Source of the DNA: an uncultured Spirochaetia bacterium
GTDB taxonomy: Bacteria > Spirochaetota > Spirochaetia > SZUA-6 > Bin103
Length of the DNA stretch: 64,000 nucleotides
Assembly: GCA_958296075.1 (NCBI GenBank)
Contig: CATQHW010000002.1
Coordinates: 1,426,001 to 1,490,000 of the forward strand
Direction: 5' to 3'
In this document: in pieces, positions 25,316 through 35,936 of the stretch
Layout of the letters: each line of letters starts with the position of its first letter
Numbering within the stretch: the stretch's first letter is position 1
Notes under the pieces: model-generated
Told to the model about the DNA's origin: nothing
Database searches by the model: none
Seen by the model: the letters and a program-made list of their open reading frames with translations, nothing else
Program-made: the position numbers and the translations under genes

Positions 25316-25807
25316 ATGGAGATATCTCTCGGCTTTGCGATCGCCTTGCTCGGCGGGGCCATGACCGCAGGTCTGGCGGCGTACGGATCGTCGGTCGGCG
25401 TCGGCCAGGCCGGCGAGATGGCCGGCGGCGTCATCTCCGAGGATCCCGACCGCTTCGGCCTGATGCTGATCCTGCAGGCGCTGCCGGCGACTCAGGCGAT
25501 CTACGGCTTGGTGGTGGCGATCCTGGTGATGCTCAAGCTGAACGCGCTCGGCGGCGATGCGTTCTTGCAGCTCGAACTGGGATATGGACTGGCGGTGTTC
25601 GCCGCCTGCGTGCCGGCGATGTTCGGTGAGCTGATCTCGCCGATCTGGCAGGGCAAGGTCGCCGTCGCTTCGATGGGGGCGGTCGCCAAGAAGCCGGACA
25701 CCTTCGGCCGTGCGCTGATCCTGCCGGTCATGGTGGAGACCTTCGGCTTGTTCGCCCTGATCGCCACCCTGATCATCCTGCAGGTCGTCATCCCCGACCT
25801 GGTCTGA
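25316..25807 (+). CDS. V/A-type ATPase rotor ring subunit K, sodium-type
   Basis: A 163-aa four-helix (double hairpin) proteolipid. The ion-carrying glutamate is Glu141 in VMVETFG of the fourth helix; the first hairpin has Gln60 at the matching place, as in other double-hairpin K subunits. Compared with Enterococcus hirae NtpK, whose Na+ ligands are Leu61, Thr64, Gln65, Gln110 and Glu139, this protein has Leu56, Thr59, Gln60 (ALPATQAIY), Gln112 (QGKVA) and Glu141. The full Na+ set is therefore present. An AAGGAGG lies just before ATG 25316. Confidence 0.94.
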   Translation: MEISLGFAIALLGGAMTAGLAAYGSSVGVGQAGEMAGGVISEDPDRFGLMLILQALPATQAIYGLVVAILVMLKLNALGGDAFLQLELGYGLAVFAACVPAMFGELISPIWQGKVAVASMGAVAKKPDTFGRALILPVMVETFGLFALIATLIILQVVIPDLV

Positions 25808-25808
25808 G

Positions 25809-26423
25809 ATGGCGGGCGACAATCTCGTCGAGCAGATCCTGGCCGCCGCGCGCACGCGCGGTGAGCAGGCCCTGCAGGCGGCGCAGGCGGATCACAACGA
25901 ACGCTATCGGACCGGGTTGGCCGAGCTCTCGCGCACCGTCGACGACCGGCGCGAGCGCGAGCACCGGCAGGCCGAAGACCGGCTGCGGCAGCGGCTGTCC
26001 GGCGCGCGCCTGGAGCAGAACAAGCAACTGGTATCGCTGCGACGGCGCCTGATCGACGACCTCTACCGCGACGCGTGGGAGCAGGTCGTCTCCGGGGACG
26101 CCTACCGCGCCTACCTGGAGGGGCAATTGCGCCGGCACGCCAAGCCCGGCGACCGGCTCGTCGTGTCGCAGCGCGAAGCGGACCGCTTCGCCGGCGAACT
26201 CCGCGGCCTGCTGGCCGAGCACGGCGTCACGCTGGCCGAGGAGCAGGGCCGGTTCCGCGCGGGATTCATCATCGAACGCGCCCCTGCCGAAGGAGTGGAG
26301 GGCGGCGGCCGGCAGGCGCGCCTCAACTGCACGCTCGATCAGGCGTTTACGCAACTTCAGGAAGAGACCGAGATCGACGCGGCCCGGCTCCTGTTCGGGT
26401 CCGCTCCCGCCGGGAGCGGCTGA
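25809..26423 (+). CDS. V/A-type ATPase peripheral stalk subunit E
   Basis: A 204-aa protein with an N-terminal long charged helix (to about residue 95) and a C-terminal mixed domain containing GFIIERAP and LNCTLDQAFTQLQEE, the usual end of subunit E. It dimerises with the G/H subunit and binds the top of the A3B3 head. It begins one base after the K stop. Confidence 0.9.
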   Translation: MAGDNLVEQILAAARTRGEQALQAAQADHNERYRTGLAELSRTVDDRREREHRQAEDRLRQRLSGARLEQNKQLVSLRRRLIDDLYRDAWEQVVSGDAYRAYLEGQLRRHAKPGDRLVVSQREADRFAGELRGLLAEHGVTLAEEQGRFRAGFIIERAPAEGVEGGGRQARLNCTLDQAFTQLQEETEIDAARLLFGSAPAGSG

Positions 26424-26429
26424 GCGGCG

Positions 26430-27422
26430 ATGGCCCGGACCGAGCGCGACTTCAACTTCCTGACCGGGCTCCTGAAGTGCCGGGAGCGCGAGCTGGGTGA
26501 CGAATCCCTGGCGCGGGAGCTGGTCTCCGCGCGCAGCATGGACGAGGTGGTCGCCGCCCTGCCGACGTGCCGCTTCGCGCAGGTGGTGGCCGGCGACCCC
26601 ACCGACGGCGGCATCGAACGGGCCGCCGCCGAGGAGGTGGCCGATCTCTGGAAGGTCGTGGCCGACCTCACCCCGGTGCCGGAGTTGGCCGAACTGGCAG
26701 CGGCGCCGCTCGACATCCACAACCTCAAGACCGCCCTGCTCGGCCACCTGCGCGGTGAGCCACCGGCCGACCTGTATCAGCCCACGGCGCTGGTCGCCGC
26801 CGGCGTCCTGGCCGACGTCGGTCGACTCTCCACGGCGCGCGTGCCGCTCCACTACCTGCCGTCGATCCGCGCCGGCCTGGCCGCGTACTACGACTCCGGC
26901 CGCTCGCCACAGGCGCTGGAGCTGGCGATGGACCGAGCCCGCAGCCTGCTGCTGGTCGACATCGCCGCGCGGCGGTCGCCCGCACTGGCGGCGGTCCTCG
27001 CCGACTGGAGCGACCTTGCCGTGGCCGAGACGATCATGCGTGGCAAGGACGCCGGGCTGCCGTGGCGGGTCGTCCGCTGGGGATCGCACGGCCTGCCGGA
27101 ACAGGCGCGGTTGCAGGAGCTGTTCGAAAGCCCGACCGGCGAATGGGCGCAGACGCGCGTCTTCGCGCGCCCGCTGCTGACCGCCGCCGCGCAGGCGCTG
27201 GGTCGTGGCGAAGGGACGCGGGAAGCGATCCTGCGGCTGCAGACCGAGCTGACCGCGCGCCTCGGCGCCTCCCGGTACGCGCCGCCGTCAATCGATTACG
27301 TCTATTATTTCATACGACGGAAGCTCACCGATCTCGCCAACTTCCGCATCGCCTGTCTCGGCGCGCTGCGCGAGCTGTCCGCCGACGCGCAGGCGGCGCG
27401 GCTCAACCTGGGGTTCGGCTGA
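26430..27422 (+). CDS. V/A-type ATPase subunit C (d)
   Basis: A 330-aa helical protein. LLKCRERELGDESLARELV near the start and PLDIHNLKTALLGHL are typical of subunit C (d in eukaryotes). The end, YVYYFIRRKLTDLANFRI, is the conserved signature. It sits as a funnel between the K ring and the central shaft D/F. It follows E by six bases. Confidence 0.93.
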   Translation: MARTERDFNFLTGLLKCRERELGDESLARELVSARSMDEVVAALPTCRFAQVVAGDPTDGGIERAAAEEVADLWKVVADLTPVPELAELAAAPLDIHNLKTALLGHLRGEPPADLYQPTALVAAGVLADVGRLSTARVPLHYLPSIRAGLAAYYDSGRSPQALELAMDRARSLLLVDIAARRSPALAAVLADWSDLAVAETIMRGKDAGLPWRVVRWGSHGLPEQARLQELFESPTGEWAQTRVFARPLLTAAAQALGRGEGTREAILRLQTELTARLGASRYAPPSIDYVYYFIRRKLTDLANFRIACLGALRELSADAQAARLNLGFG

Positions 27423-27425
27423 TCG

Positions 27426-27773
27426 ATGGCGGGCGGTACGGGGGCGGTCTACAAGATCGCCATGATCGGCGATTCGGCCACGGTGGCGGGCTTTGCGGCC
27501 GGCGGCGTGCAGGGCTTCGCGCAGGACGCGGACGATCCAGCTCGGACGCTGTCGGTGCTGACCGATCTGGCGCGCAGCGGCGAGTACGCGATCATCTTCA
27601 TCACCGAACCGTTGGCCGAGCCGCTGTTCGACGCCATGGAGCGGCTGGAGACCGGCGCCGTGCCGGCGATCATCATCGTCCCCGATCAGTCGGGGACCCG
27701 CGGCATCGGCTACGAGCGCATCCGCCATGCCGTCGAACGGGCGATCGGCATCGATCTGCTCGGCGCGAGTTGA
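27426..27773 (+). CDS. V/A-type ATPase subunit F
   Basis: A 115-aa CheY-like protein: KIAMIGDSATVAGFAAGGV, YAIIFITEPLAE, and PAIIIVPDQSGTRGIGYERI, all matching subunit F. It binds the shaft subunit D and influences coupling. It is encoded three bases after subunit C. Confidence 0.93.
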   Translation: MAGGTGAVYKIAMIGDSATVAGFAAGGVQGFAQDADDPARTLSVLTDLARSGEYAIIFITEPLAEPLFDAMERLETGAVPAIIIVPDQSGTRGIGYERIRHAVERAIGIDLLGAS

Positions 27774-27797
27774 CACGCTAAGGAGAGGACGCAGGGA

Positions 27798-29590
<1,793 letters not shown>

Positions 29591-29594
<4 letters not shown>

Positions 29595-30994
29595 TCCGCG
29601 AGTACCGCACCGTCGAAGGGCTTGAGGGCCCGCTGCTGATCGTCGATCAGATCGAAGACGTCAAGTTCGGCGAGCTGGCCGAGGTGGAGTTGGGCGACGG
29701 CAGCGTCCGCCGCGGTCAGGTGCTGGAAGCCTCCACCGGCCGCGCCCTGGTGCAGCTCTTCGAGTCGTCGCAGGGTATCGGCACCGGCGAGGCGACCGTC
29801 CGCTTCCTGGGCAAGAGCATGCGCGCCCGCGTCGCCCGCGAGATGCTGGGCCGCATTCTCAACGGTATTGGCGAACCGATCGACGACTCCGGTCAGATCG
29901 TGCCGGAAGCGTTCCGGGACATCTCCGGGTCGCCGATCAACCCGTACAGCCGCGACTTCCCGTCGGAGTTCATCCAGACCGGCATCTCCGCCATCGACGG
30001 CAACTTCACGCTGGTGCGCGGCCAGAAGCTGCCGATCTTCTCCGGTTCGGGCCTGCCGCACTCGCAGCTCGCCGCGCAGATCGCCCGCCAGGCGCGTACG
30101 CTCGGCGACTCGGGCGACTTCGCGGTCGTGTTCGCGGCCATGGGCATCACCTTCGAGGAGGCCAACTTCTTTCGCGACGACTTCGAGCGGACCGGCGCCA
30201 TCGAACGGGCCGTGCTGTTCATCAACCTGGCCGACGACCCGGTGGTGGAGCGCATCTCCATCCCGCGCGTGGCGCTCACCACGGCCGAGTTCCTGGCGTT
30301 CGAGCACGACATGCACGTGCTGGTCATCCTCACCGACATGACCAACTACTGTGAGGCGCTGCGCGAGGTGTCGGCCGCCCGCAAGGAGGTGCCGGGCCGC
30401 CGCGGCTATCCCGGCTACATGTACACCGACCTGTCGCAGATCTACGAGCGCGCCGGCCGCATCAAGGGCAAGCGCGGGTCGATCACGCAGTTCCCGATCC
30501 TGACCATGCCGGAGGACGACCGCACCCATCCGATCCCGGACCTGACCGGCTACATCACCGAGGGGCAGATCTTCCTGGACCGCGCCCTGTATCGAAAGGG
30601 CATCCTGCCGCCGATCAACGTGTCGCCGTCGCTGTCGCGCCTGATGCAGAAGGGCGTGGGCGAAGGCAAGACGCGGGAGGACCATCAGGGCGTCGCCAAT
30701 CAGCTCTTCGCCGCCTACGCGCGCGGCAACGAGCTGCGCGAACTGGCGGTAGTGCTCGGTGAAGCGTCGCTGAGCGAGATGGATCGCCAGTACGTGACCT
30801 TCGCCGACCGCTTCGAGCGGGAGTACGTGAACCAGGGCTTCTACGAGAACCGCTCCATCGAAGACACCCTGCGCATCGGCTGGCGGCTGCTGGGTCTGCT
30901 GCCGCGGGCCGAGCTGAAACGGGTCGACACCGAGCACATCGACAAGTACCTGGACGCCGAACCGGCCGCCCCGGCAGCAGCGGCGGGCGCGTAG
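29591..30994 (+). CDS. V/A-type ATPase subunit B
   Basis: The 467-aa non-catalytic partner of subunit A. In place of a P-loop it has [17 protein letters not shown], typical of [22 protein letters not shown] carries the arginine that reaches into the catalytic site. ATG 29591 overlaps the A stop by four bases, matching the need for equal amounts of A and B. Confidence 0.96.
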
Positions 30995-31021
30995 GCGGCG
31001 ACGGAGCGCGGGGAGCGGCCG

Positions 31022-31639
31022 ATGGCGATCGCGGTCAGTCCGAACCGGATGGAGCTGCTGCGCCTGAAGAAGAAGCAGGTGGTGGCCGAGCGCGGACACA
31101 AGCTGCTCAAGGACAAGCTGGAGGGGCTGCTGCAGGACTTCACGGAGATCGTGCGGCGCTATCAGACGCTGCGCCGGGAGGTCGACGCGGAGATCAACGC
31201 GCTGTTCAAGCGGTTCATCATGGCGTCGGCGTCGATGCCGGCGCCGCTGTACCGGGCGGCGCTGGCGTTTCCGGAGTGCGAGGCGCGATTGTCGATGCGG
31301 GAGCGCATGATCATGAACGTGCGCGTGCCGGTGTTCGACTTTTCGATCGACGGCAACATGATCTCCTACGGGATCGATGACACCACCAGCGACCTTGACG
31401 ACGCCATGGGTGCGCTGCGCGAGACGTTGCAGCGCATGGTCGAGCTGGCGGAGATCGAGAAGACGATCGAGTTGGTGGCCGACGAGATCGAGCGGACGCG
31501 GCGCCGCGTGAACGCGCTGGAGTACGTGCTGATACCGCAGCAGGCGGACACCATCAAGTACATCAGCGCCAAGCTGCAGGAGCTGGAGCGCGGCAACATC
31601 AGCCGGCTCATGAAGATCAAGGACTTGGTGGCGATGTAG
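31022..31639 (+). CDS. V/A-type ATPase central shaft subunit D
   Basis: A 205-aa long two-helix protein with the family start AVSPNRMELLRLKKKQVVAE and the end RRRVNALEYVLIPQQADTIKYI. It forms the rotating shaft inside A3B3. It is the last gene of the nine-gene operon; Ddl lies opposite, 21 bases on, with no visible terminator in the gap. Confidence 0.95.
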   Translation: MAIAVSPNRMELLRLKKKQVVAERGHKLLKDKLEGLLQDFTEIVRRYQTLRREVDAEINALFKRFIMASASMPAPLYRAALAFPECEARLSMRERMIMNVRVPVFDFSIDGNMISYGIDDTTSDLDDAMGALRETLQRMVELAEIEKTIELVADEIERTRRRVNALEYVLIPQQADTIKYISAKLQELERGNISRLMKIKDLVAM

Positions 31640-31660
31640 CGCTCGCGCCGCGGCGGCCGG

Positions 31661-32737
31661 TCAGTCGCTGCGCAGGGTGCTCTCCCGTTCGTGGCGTTCG
31701 ATGCCCAGCCGCAGCAGGCGTTCGATCAGTTCGGAATAGGGAATCCCGGACGCCTCCCACAGTTTTGGATACATGCTGATGCGCGTGAAGCCGGGGATGG
31801 TGTTGATCTCGTTGACCAGCAGGGCGCCGTCGTCCTGAAGAAAGAAATCGACGCGCGCCATGCCGTCGCAGCAGAGGGCGCGGTAGGCCGCCAGCGACAG
31901 CTCCCGCGTACGCGCCGCCACCGAAGGCTCCAGGTCGGCCGGTATCGCCAGCTCCGCGCCGTCGTCGTCAAGGTACTTCGCCTCGTAGCTGTAGAACTCG
32001 TGATGCGGGATCACCTCGCCGGGGACCGACGCGATCGGCTGATCGTTGCCCAGGACCGCGCACTCGATCTCCCGTCCGGCGATGGCGCGTTCGATGAGGA
32101 TCTTGGAGTCGTAGGCGAACGCCCGCTCGACCGCATCCGCGAAGGGGCCGGCCGCCGCTGCCTTGTGGATGCCGACGGACGATCCCAGGTTGGCCGGCTT
32201 CACGAAGACCGGGGAGCCGAGCTGCGCGGCGATCGCGTCCCACGCCGGCCGCGGGTCGGCCGCGTGCGCGACCCGGAAGTCGGCGACCGGGATGCCGGCG
32301 GCGCGCAGCAGCCGCTTCATCACGTCCTTGTCCAGGCCGACCGCGGCGGCCAGCACGCCGGGCCCCGCGAACGGGATGCCGGCGGTCTTCAGCAGCCCCT
32401 GCACCGATCCGTCCTCGCCGTACGGGCCGTGCAGCACCGGAAACACCACGTCGAGCATCTGCAGCGCGTCGGGCGTGGAGACGCTTGGCCGCTCCGGCAG
32501 GTCCAACCGCGGCGCGCCCGGCCCGAGGGGGAGCTCGGCGGCGCCGCCTTCGTCCGCCAGCAGGGTGCGGGCCAGGAACGCGTCGGGGTCCTCGCGCCGC
32601 CAGGAGCCGTGCCGGTCGATGCGCAGCACCACCACCTCATGCGCCGACCGGTCGATCGCGTTCAGGACGTTGAACGCGGACTGGCGGGAGACGTCGTGTT
32701 CAGCGGAGCGGCCGCCGTAGATGATGCCTATGCGGAT
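31661..32737 (-). CDS. ddl: D-alanine--D-alanine ligase, apparent ATC start
   Basis: An ATP-grasp enzyme joining two D-alanines for peptidoglycan: HGPYGEDGSVQGLL, VFVKPANLGSSVGI, YEAKYLDDD and LVNEINTIPGFT are all present. From the first ordinary start (GTG 32635) the protein lacks its N-terminal motif. The frame continues upstream, encoding IRIGIIYGGRSAEHDVSRQS, the missing domain start, where homologues have Met at the first position. Here that codon is ATC (32737-32735), with AGGA seven bases before it and an in-frame TAG three codons further up. I annotate 358 aa from ATC; a mutated or misassembled ATG is the alternative. Confidence 0.88.
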   Translation of the reverse strand: MRIGIIYGGRSAEHDVSRQSAFNVLNAIDRSAHEVVVLRIDRHGSWRREDPDAFLARTLLADEGGAAELPLGPGAPRLDLPERPSVSTPDALQMLDVVFPVLHGPYGEDGSVQGLLKTAGIPFAGPGVLAAAVGLDKDVMKRLLRAAGIPVADFRVAHAADPRPAWDAIAAQLGSPVFVKPANLGSSVGIHKAAAAGPFADAVERAFAYDSKILIERAIAGREIECAVLGNDQPIASVPGEVIPHHEFYSYEAKYLDDDGAELAIPADLEPSVAARTRELSLAAYRALCCDGMARVDFFLQDDGALLVNEINTIPGFTRISMYPKLWEASGIPYSELIERLLRLGIERHERESTLRSD

Positions 32738-32786
32738 GGTCGATTCCTACACCACGGTGCCGGTGCGTGTCATGCCGGCGCCGCTC

Positions 32787-33758
32787 TCAGGCGGTGACCC
32801 GGTCGACCAGCGCCGTGACCGTCCGGTAGTTGGCGCGCAGCGCCTCCTCGCATGCCGCCGGGTCACGGGGATCGCGGCCGGGCGGCACGTAGTGACTGGC
32901 GACCGACAGGAAGGCCGGGACGCCGTGCTCGTGCAGGTTGCGCAGCACGGTCTGGTAGTCGGTGTGGCCCTGGCCGATCGGGCAGTAGGTGAAGTCCAGG
33001 TCGGGGCCGTGATTGACCCGCAGGTCCTTCATGTGCAGGCCGTGCACGTAGGGCCGTACGTTGCGGAAGCCGGCGGTGGCGACGTCGGATTCGCCGCAGT
33101 TGACGTTGTCGGCCGGCCCCCACATGAGGCGGATGCGTGGCGATGCGAGCCGCTCGGCGACCCGGCGGAAGTTGCCGGTGGTGTTCGTGTAGTTCCAGGG
33201 CATCTGCATCAGCACCAGGTTGACGTCGTACCGCTCAGCCTGCTCCAGCATCAAGGTGAACGCCTTCTCCAGCTTGTCCATGTCGGTGCGGCCGATGATG
33301 CCGCCGCGCGTGGCCCAGCGCATCGGCCACGTGGGCGATCCGCGGCCCTGCGGCCCACCCGTGGCGTATTCGCCCGGCCAGGCGAAGGTGAAGGTGCATA
33401 CGTCGCGGAAGCCGAGCCGGTCGCCGATCTGCATGCCCCGCACCAGCCGCGTGAAGTGCTCCCGGAACTGCGGGTGTTCGGCCATGGCGTCGATCTCCAG
33501 GTCGGCCAGGTGGACCTCCTTGAAGACGTTCCCGCCGATCAGCAGCGGTCGCACGCCGTGCGCTTCCAGGCGCTTGCCGAAGCGGTCGGCCTGAGCATCG
33601 GTCAGTTCGCCGATCGAACCTTCGGCTCCCAACGAATGGACCAGGATGTGGTCGGCGCCGATCGCCCGCACCCGTTCCAGGGCGCGGTCGAAGTCGGCTA
33701 TCCGCAGCTCGCCGATGAACATGCCGATCGTGAATGCGTGGCTACCCATGGGATGCAT
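32787..33758 (-). CDS. sugar-phosphate isomerase/epimerase-type TIM barrel protein
   Basis: A 323-aa xylose-isomerase-like TIM barrel: TIGMFIGELRIADFDRALER at the start, DVNLVLMQMPWNYTNTTGNF, RIRLMWGPADNVNCGESD, and YVHGLHMKDL with the usual histidine. Family members isomerise or epimerise sugars and inositols with a divalent metal. Some metal-ligand positions look altered (Gln/Met instead of Glu in LMQMPW), so the activity is uncertain. ATG 33758 or ATG 33749 may be the start. It lies 49 bases upstream of ddl on the same strand. Confidence 0.75.
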   Translation of the reverse strand: MHPMGSHAFTIGMFIGELRIADFDRALERVRAIGADHILVHSLGAEGSIGELTDAQADRFGKRLEAHGVRPLLIGGNVFKEVHLADLEIDAMAEHPQFREHFTRLVRGMQIGDRLGFRDVCTFTFAWPGEYATGGPQGRGSPTWPMRWATRGGIIGRTDMDKLEKAFTLMLEQAERYDVNLVLMQMPWNYTNTTGNFRRVAERLASPRIRLMWGPADNVNCGESDVATAGFRNVRPYVHGLHMKDLRVNHGPDLDFTYCPIGQGHTDYQTVLRNLHEHGVPAFLSVASHYVPPGRDPRDPAACEEALRANYRTVTALVDRVTA

Positions 33759-33839
33759 GGAACATCGAAGCGGCAGCGCCGCGCAAGCGGACCGTTCTGG
33801 CCGACACCTGCCGGAACGGGGTAGCGAGCGTTCCGGCGG

Positions 33840-35222
33840 TCAGCCGGCGGGGAGCTCCTCGGCGGGTATGCCCAGCTCCCAGCGCAGGGCACCGTCCAGG
33901 GTCGGCTCCAGCCAGCGGAAGCCGATCTCGGTAAGCCGCGCCGGGACCGCGGACTGACCCTTGAGGATGAGCCGGTCGCCCATCTCGCCGAACAGAGCGC
34001 GGATGGCGATGGCGGGCACCGGCGCGAACGCCGGCCGGCGCAGCACGGCCGCCAGCGCGATCGTCAGCTCGCGGTTGGTGGCTGCCTCCGGGGCCGTCAC
34101 GTTGAAGGCGCCGTGCGCCCGTTCGTTCGCCATCAGCGCGTGCAGGGCGCCCACCGCGTCGTCGAGTCCGATCCAACTGATCGGCTGCCGGCCGCTGCCG
34201 ACCACGCCGCCGGCGCCGGCCCGGAACACCGGCAGCAGCCGCTTCAGCAGCCCGCCCCGGGGGCTCAGCACCGGCCCGAGCCGGGCGTGCGCCACGCGGA
34301 TGCCGGCCGCGCGCGCCGGTTCGGCGGCCCGTTCCCAGGCGGCCGTCACCTCGGCCAGGAAGTCGTCGCCGGCCGGCGCGGCCTCGTCCATCGTGCCGTC
34401 GACTTCGCCGTAGTAGCCGACTGCGGACGCCGACACCAGCGCCGCCGGCGGCCGGCGCAGCCCGGCGAGGGCGCCGCAGAGCAGCCCGGTCGACGCGACG
34501 CGGCTGTCGCGGATGCGGCGCCGGCGCGAGGCGGTCCAGCGGCCGGCGCCGATGCTCTCGCCCGCCAGATGAACCACCGCGTCGAACCCTTCCAGCGCGT
34601 CCGCGTCGATCCGCCCGGCGGCCGGGTCCCAGGCGATTTCGGTGCCGGAGGCCGGAAGACGCCGCACCAGCCGGATTACCTGGTGGCCGCCGCTGGTCAG
34701 AAACGCCGCCAGCGCGCCGCCGATCAGCCCGGACGAGCCGGTGATCAGCACCCGCAGCGGCTGCGCCGGGCCGGCTGCGTGGCGGTCCAGGTCGCGGCGC
34801 AGCCGCGCGTGGCGGTAGCGGAAGGTCCGCGCAAGCGTGCGCCGGTGCCATGCGCGGCCGAGCAGCGCAGCCGGGATGCCCAACTCGTAGCGGATGCGAT
34901 CGCTCAGTTCGCAGCTCGACTCCCCGGTCGCGCGGAACCGGTGCCGGTGGTGCCATGAGCGGTACGGACCGGCGAGCTGCCGGTCCTCGAACGCCTCGGC
35001 CGGCCGGTAGCCTTCGTGCCGCAGCGTCCAGCGGACGCCGAACGGACCGAGGCGCACGCGCAGGGTGATGCGGTCGCCGTCGCGGATCGACCCGGTGCGA
35101 TCGAGCGTCTCGACGCGCTGCCGCGGCGGCAGGTAACGCTCGAACGCGCCCGGGCGTTCGTGCCAGGCGAACACCCGTTCCGCCGGGTGGGGGAGAGCCG
35201 TCGAACGCTCGTACGTTTCCAC
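33840..35222 (-). CDS. TIGR01777 family NAD-dependent epimerase with N-terminal SRPBCC domain
   Basis: A 460-aa two-domain protein. Residues 1-150 are an SRPBCC domain (STALPHPAERVFAWHERPGAF). The rest is a short-chain-dehydrogenase-like fold of the TIGR01777 type: VLITGSSGLIGGALAAFL, VVHLAGESIGAGRW, ASAVGYYG, and LGPVLSPRGGLLKRLLP. Members are often misnamed cell division inhibitor; the substrate is unknown. ATG 35222 fits the domain start. Confidence 0.88.
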   Translation of the reverse strand: METYERSTALPHPAERVFAWHERPGAFERYLPPRQRVETLDRTGSIRDGDRITLRVRLGPFGVRWTLRHEGYRPAEAFEDRQLAGPYRSWHHRHRFRATGESSCELSDRIRYELGIPAALLGRAWHRRTLARTFRYRHARLRRDLDRHAAGPAQPLRVLITGSSGLIGGALAAFLTSGGHQVIRLVRRLPASGTEIAWDPAAGRIDADALEGFDAVVHLAGESIGAGRWTASRRRRIRDSRVASTGLLCGALAGLRRPPAALVSASAVGYYGEVDGTMDEAAPAGDDFLAEVTAAWERAAEPARAAGIRVAHARLGPVLSPRGGLLKRLLPVFRAGAGGVVGSGRQPISWIGLDDAVGALHALMANERAHGAFNVTAPEAATNRELTIALAAVLRRPAFAPVPAIAIRALFGEMGDRLILKGQSAVPARLTEIGFRWLEPTLDGALRWELGIPAEELPAG

Positions 35223-35368
35223 GCGGTCAGGCTACCGCGCCCATCGGACTGCGCAAACGTCCGCCTCCACAACCCGCAAGGGCGTCATGAACCGCGATCG
35301 GCGCCGGCACGGTTACCTGCTACCTCTTGGGGCCGAGCTGTCGCTGATGGGAGCGGCCCATCGGACTC

Positions 35369-35394
35369 CCGGCGGACCCCGAGCGGTCCGCCGG
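35369..35394 (-). other. perfect 10-bp hairpin just downstream of tRNA-Glu
   Basis: ccggcggacc (35369-35378) and ggtccgccgg (35385-35394) pair perfectly around a 6-base loop, three bases after the 3' end of the tRNA. It may help 3' processing or stop transcription, but no T-run follows, so it is not a standard intrinsic terminator. Confidence 0.6.
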
Positions 35395-35397
35395 AAA

Positions 35398-35469
35398 TAG
35401 CCCCTAGGGGAATCGAACCCCTCTTTCGAGAATGAGAGTCTCGCGTCCTGGCCGATAGACGAAGGGGCC
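35398..35469 (-). tRNA. tRNA-Glu (anticodon CTC)
   Basis: The reverse complement folds as a 72-base tRNA. The 7-bp acceptor stem is GGCCCCT/AGGGGCT with A73, the anticodon stem CGAGA/TCTCG holds the loop CTCTCAT giving anticodon CTC, and the T arm is AGGGG-TTCGATT-CCCCT. It reads GAG (Glu). The 3' CCA is not encoded. Its body closely resembles bacterial tRNA-Glu (CCCCTTCGTCTA at the 5' end). Confidence 0.95.
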
Positions 35470-35486
35470 ATCGGTCGACGGGTTGC

Positions 35487-35515
35487 AGTATCGCGCATTC
35501 GCGCCGAAGAAGCAA
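35487..35515 (-). promoter_or_regulatory. candidate promoter of tRNA-Glu
   Basis: On the minus strand, TTGCTT (35515-35510), a 17-base spacer and GATACT (35492-35487) precede the tRNA; transcription would begin roughly ten bases before its first nucleotide. Confidence 0.55.
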
Positions 35516-35936
35516 ACGGCCGGTCGCCGGGCCGGAGGCGGCCGGTGGCTTGCGTACGGCGCGCCGCGCATCGCATGATCGGCGCGCCTTCGAGAGGGTG
35601 CATGAGAGGATCGATCATCGCGCTGCTGCTGAGCCTGCTGGCAACACGGTCGACCGATTCTACGAAGCGCCCGAGCTGGCCAGGCAGGTCGCCGAGCGGC
35701 GGCCTTGGGTACGTACCCGCGACGACTTGGCGCGTTTCGCGGCGCAGGCCCGGCGTGTCTTCGGTTTGACGGCCGCCGCCGCCCACCGGGACGGTGGAGC
35801 GCATCCCTGGCGTTCTGTATCGGTTTTACCAAGAAAACCATGTGTGTCGTGATCCGCCGTATGATGGGCTCGCCGCGGGCACCGGCAGGCCGGTGGAGCG
35901 CGCCGTGCCGCGTTCCGGGCGTACCGGCCTGAACCG
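35516..35936. other. region without a confident gene; possible frameshifted remnant
   Basis: Apart from the tRNA promoter (35487-35515), no intact gene is recognisable between the tRNA and crtI. On the plus strand, ATG 35601 opens a signal-peptide-like MRGSIIALLLSLLA and then turns into an unlikely reading. The neighbouring frame continues from the same point with a protein-like stretch, NTVDRFYEAPELARQVAERR and on to a TGA at 35850-35852, suggesting a small exported protein broken by one frameshift. A GGTTTT/AAAACC hairpin lies at 35822-35839. TATGAT at about 35860 could be the -10 box of crtI, but no -35 is evident. Confidence 0.35.

Noticed and set aside
35369-35394. Hairpin after tRNA-Glu as an intrinsic terminator
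   Set aside because: The stem is perfect but no run of T follows on the transcribed strand; kept as a hairpin only.
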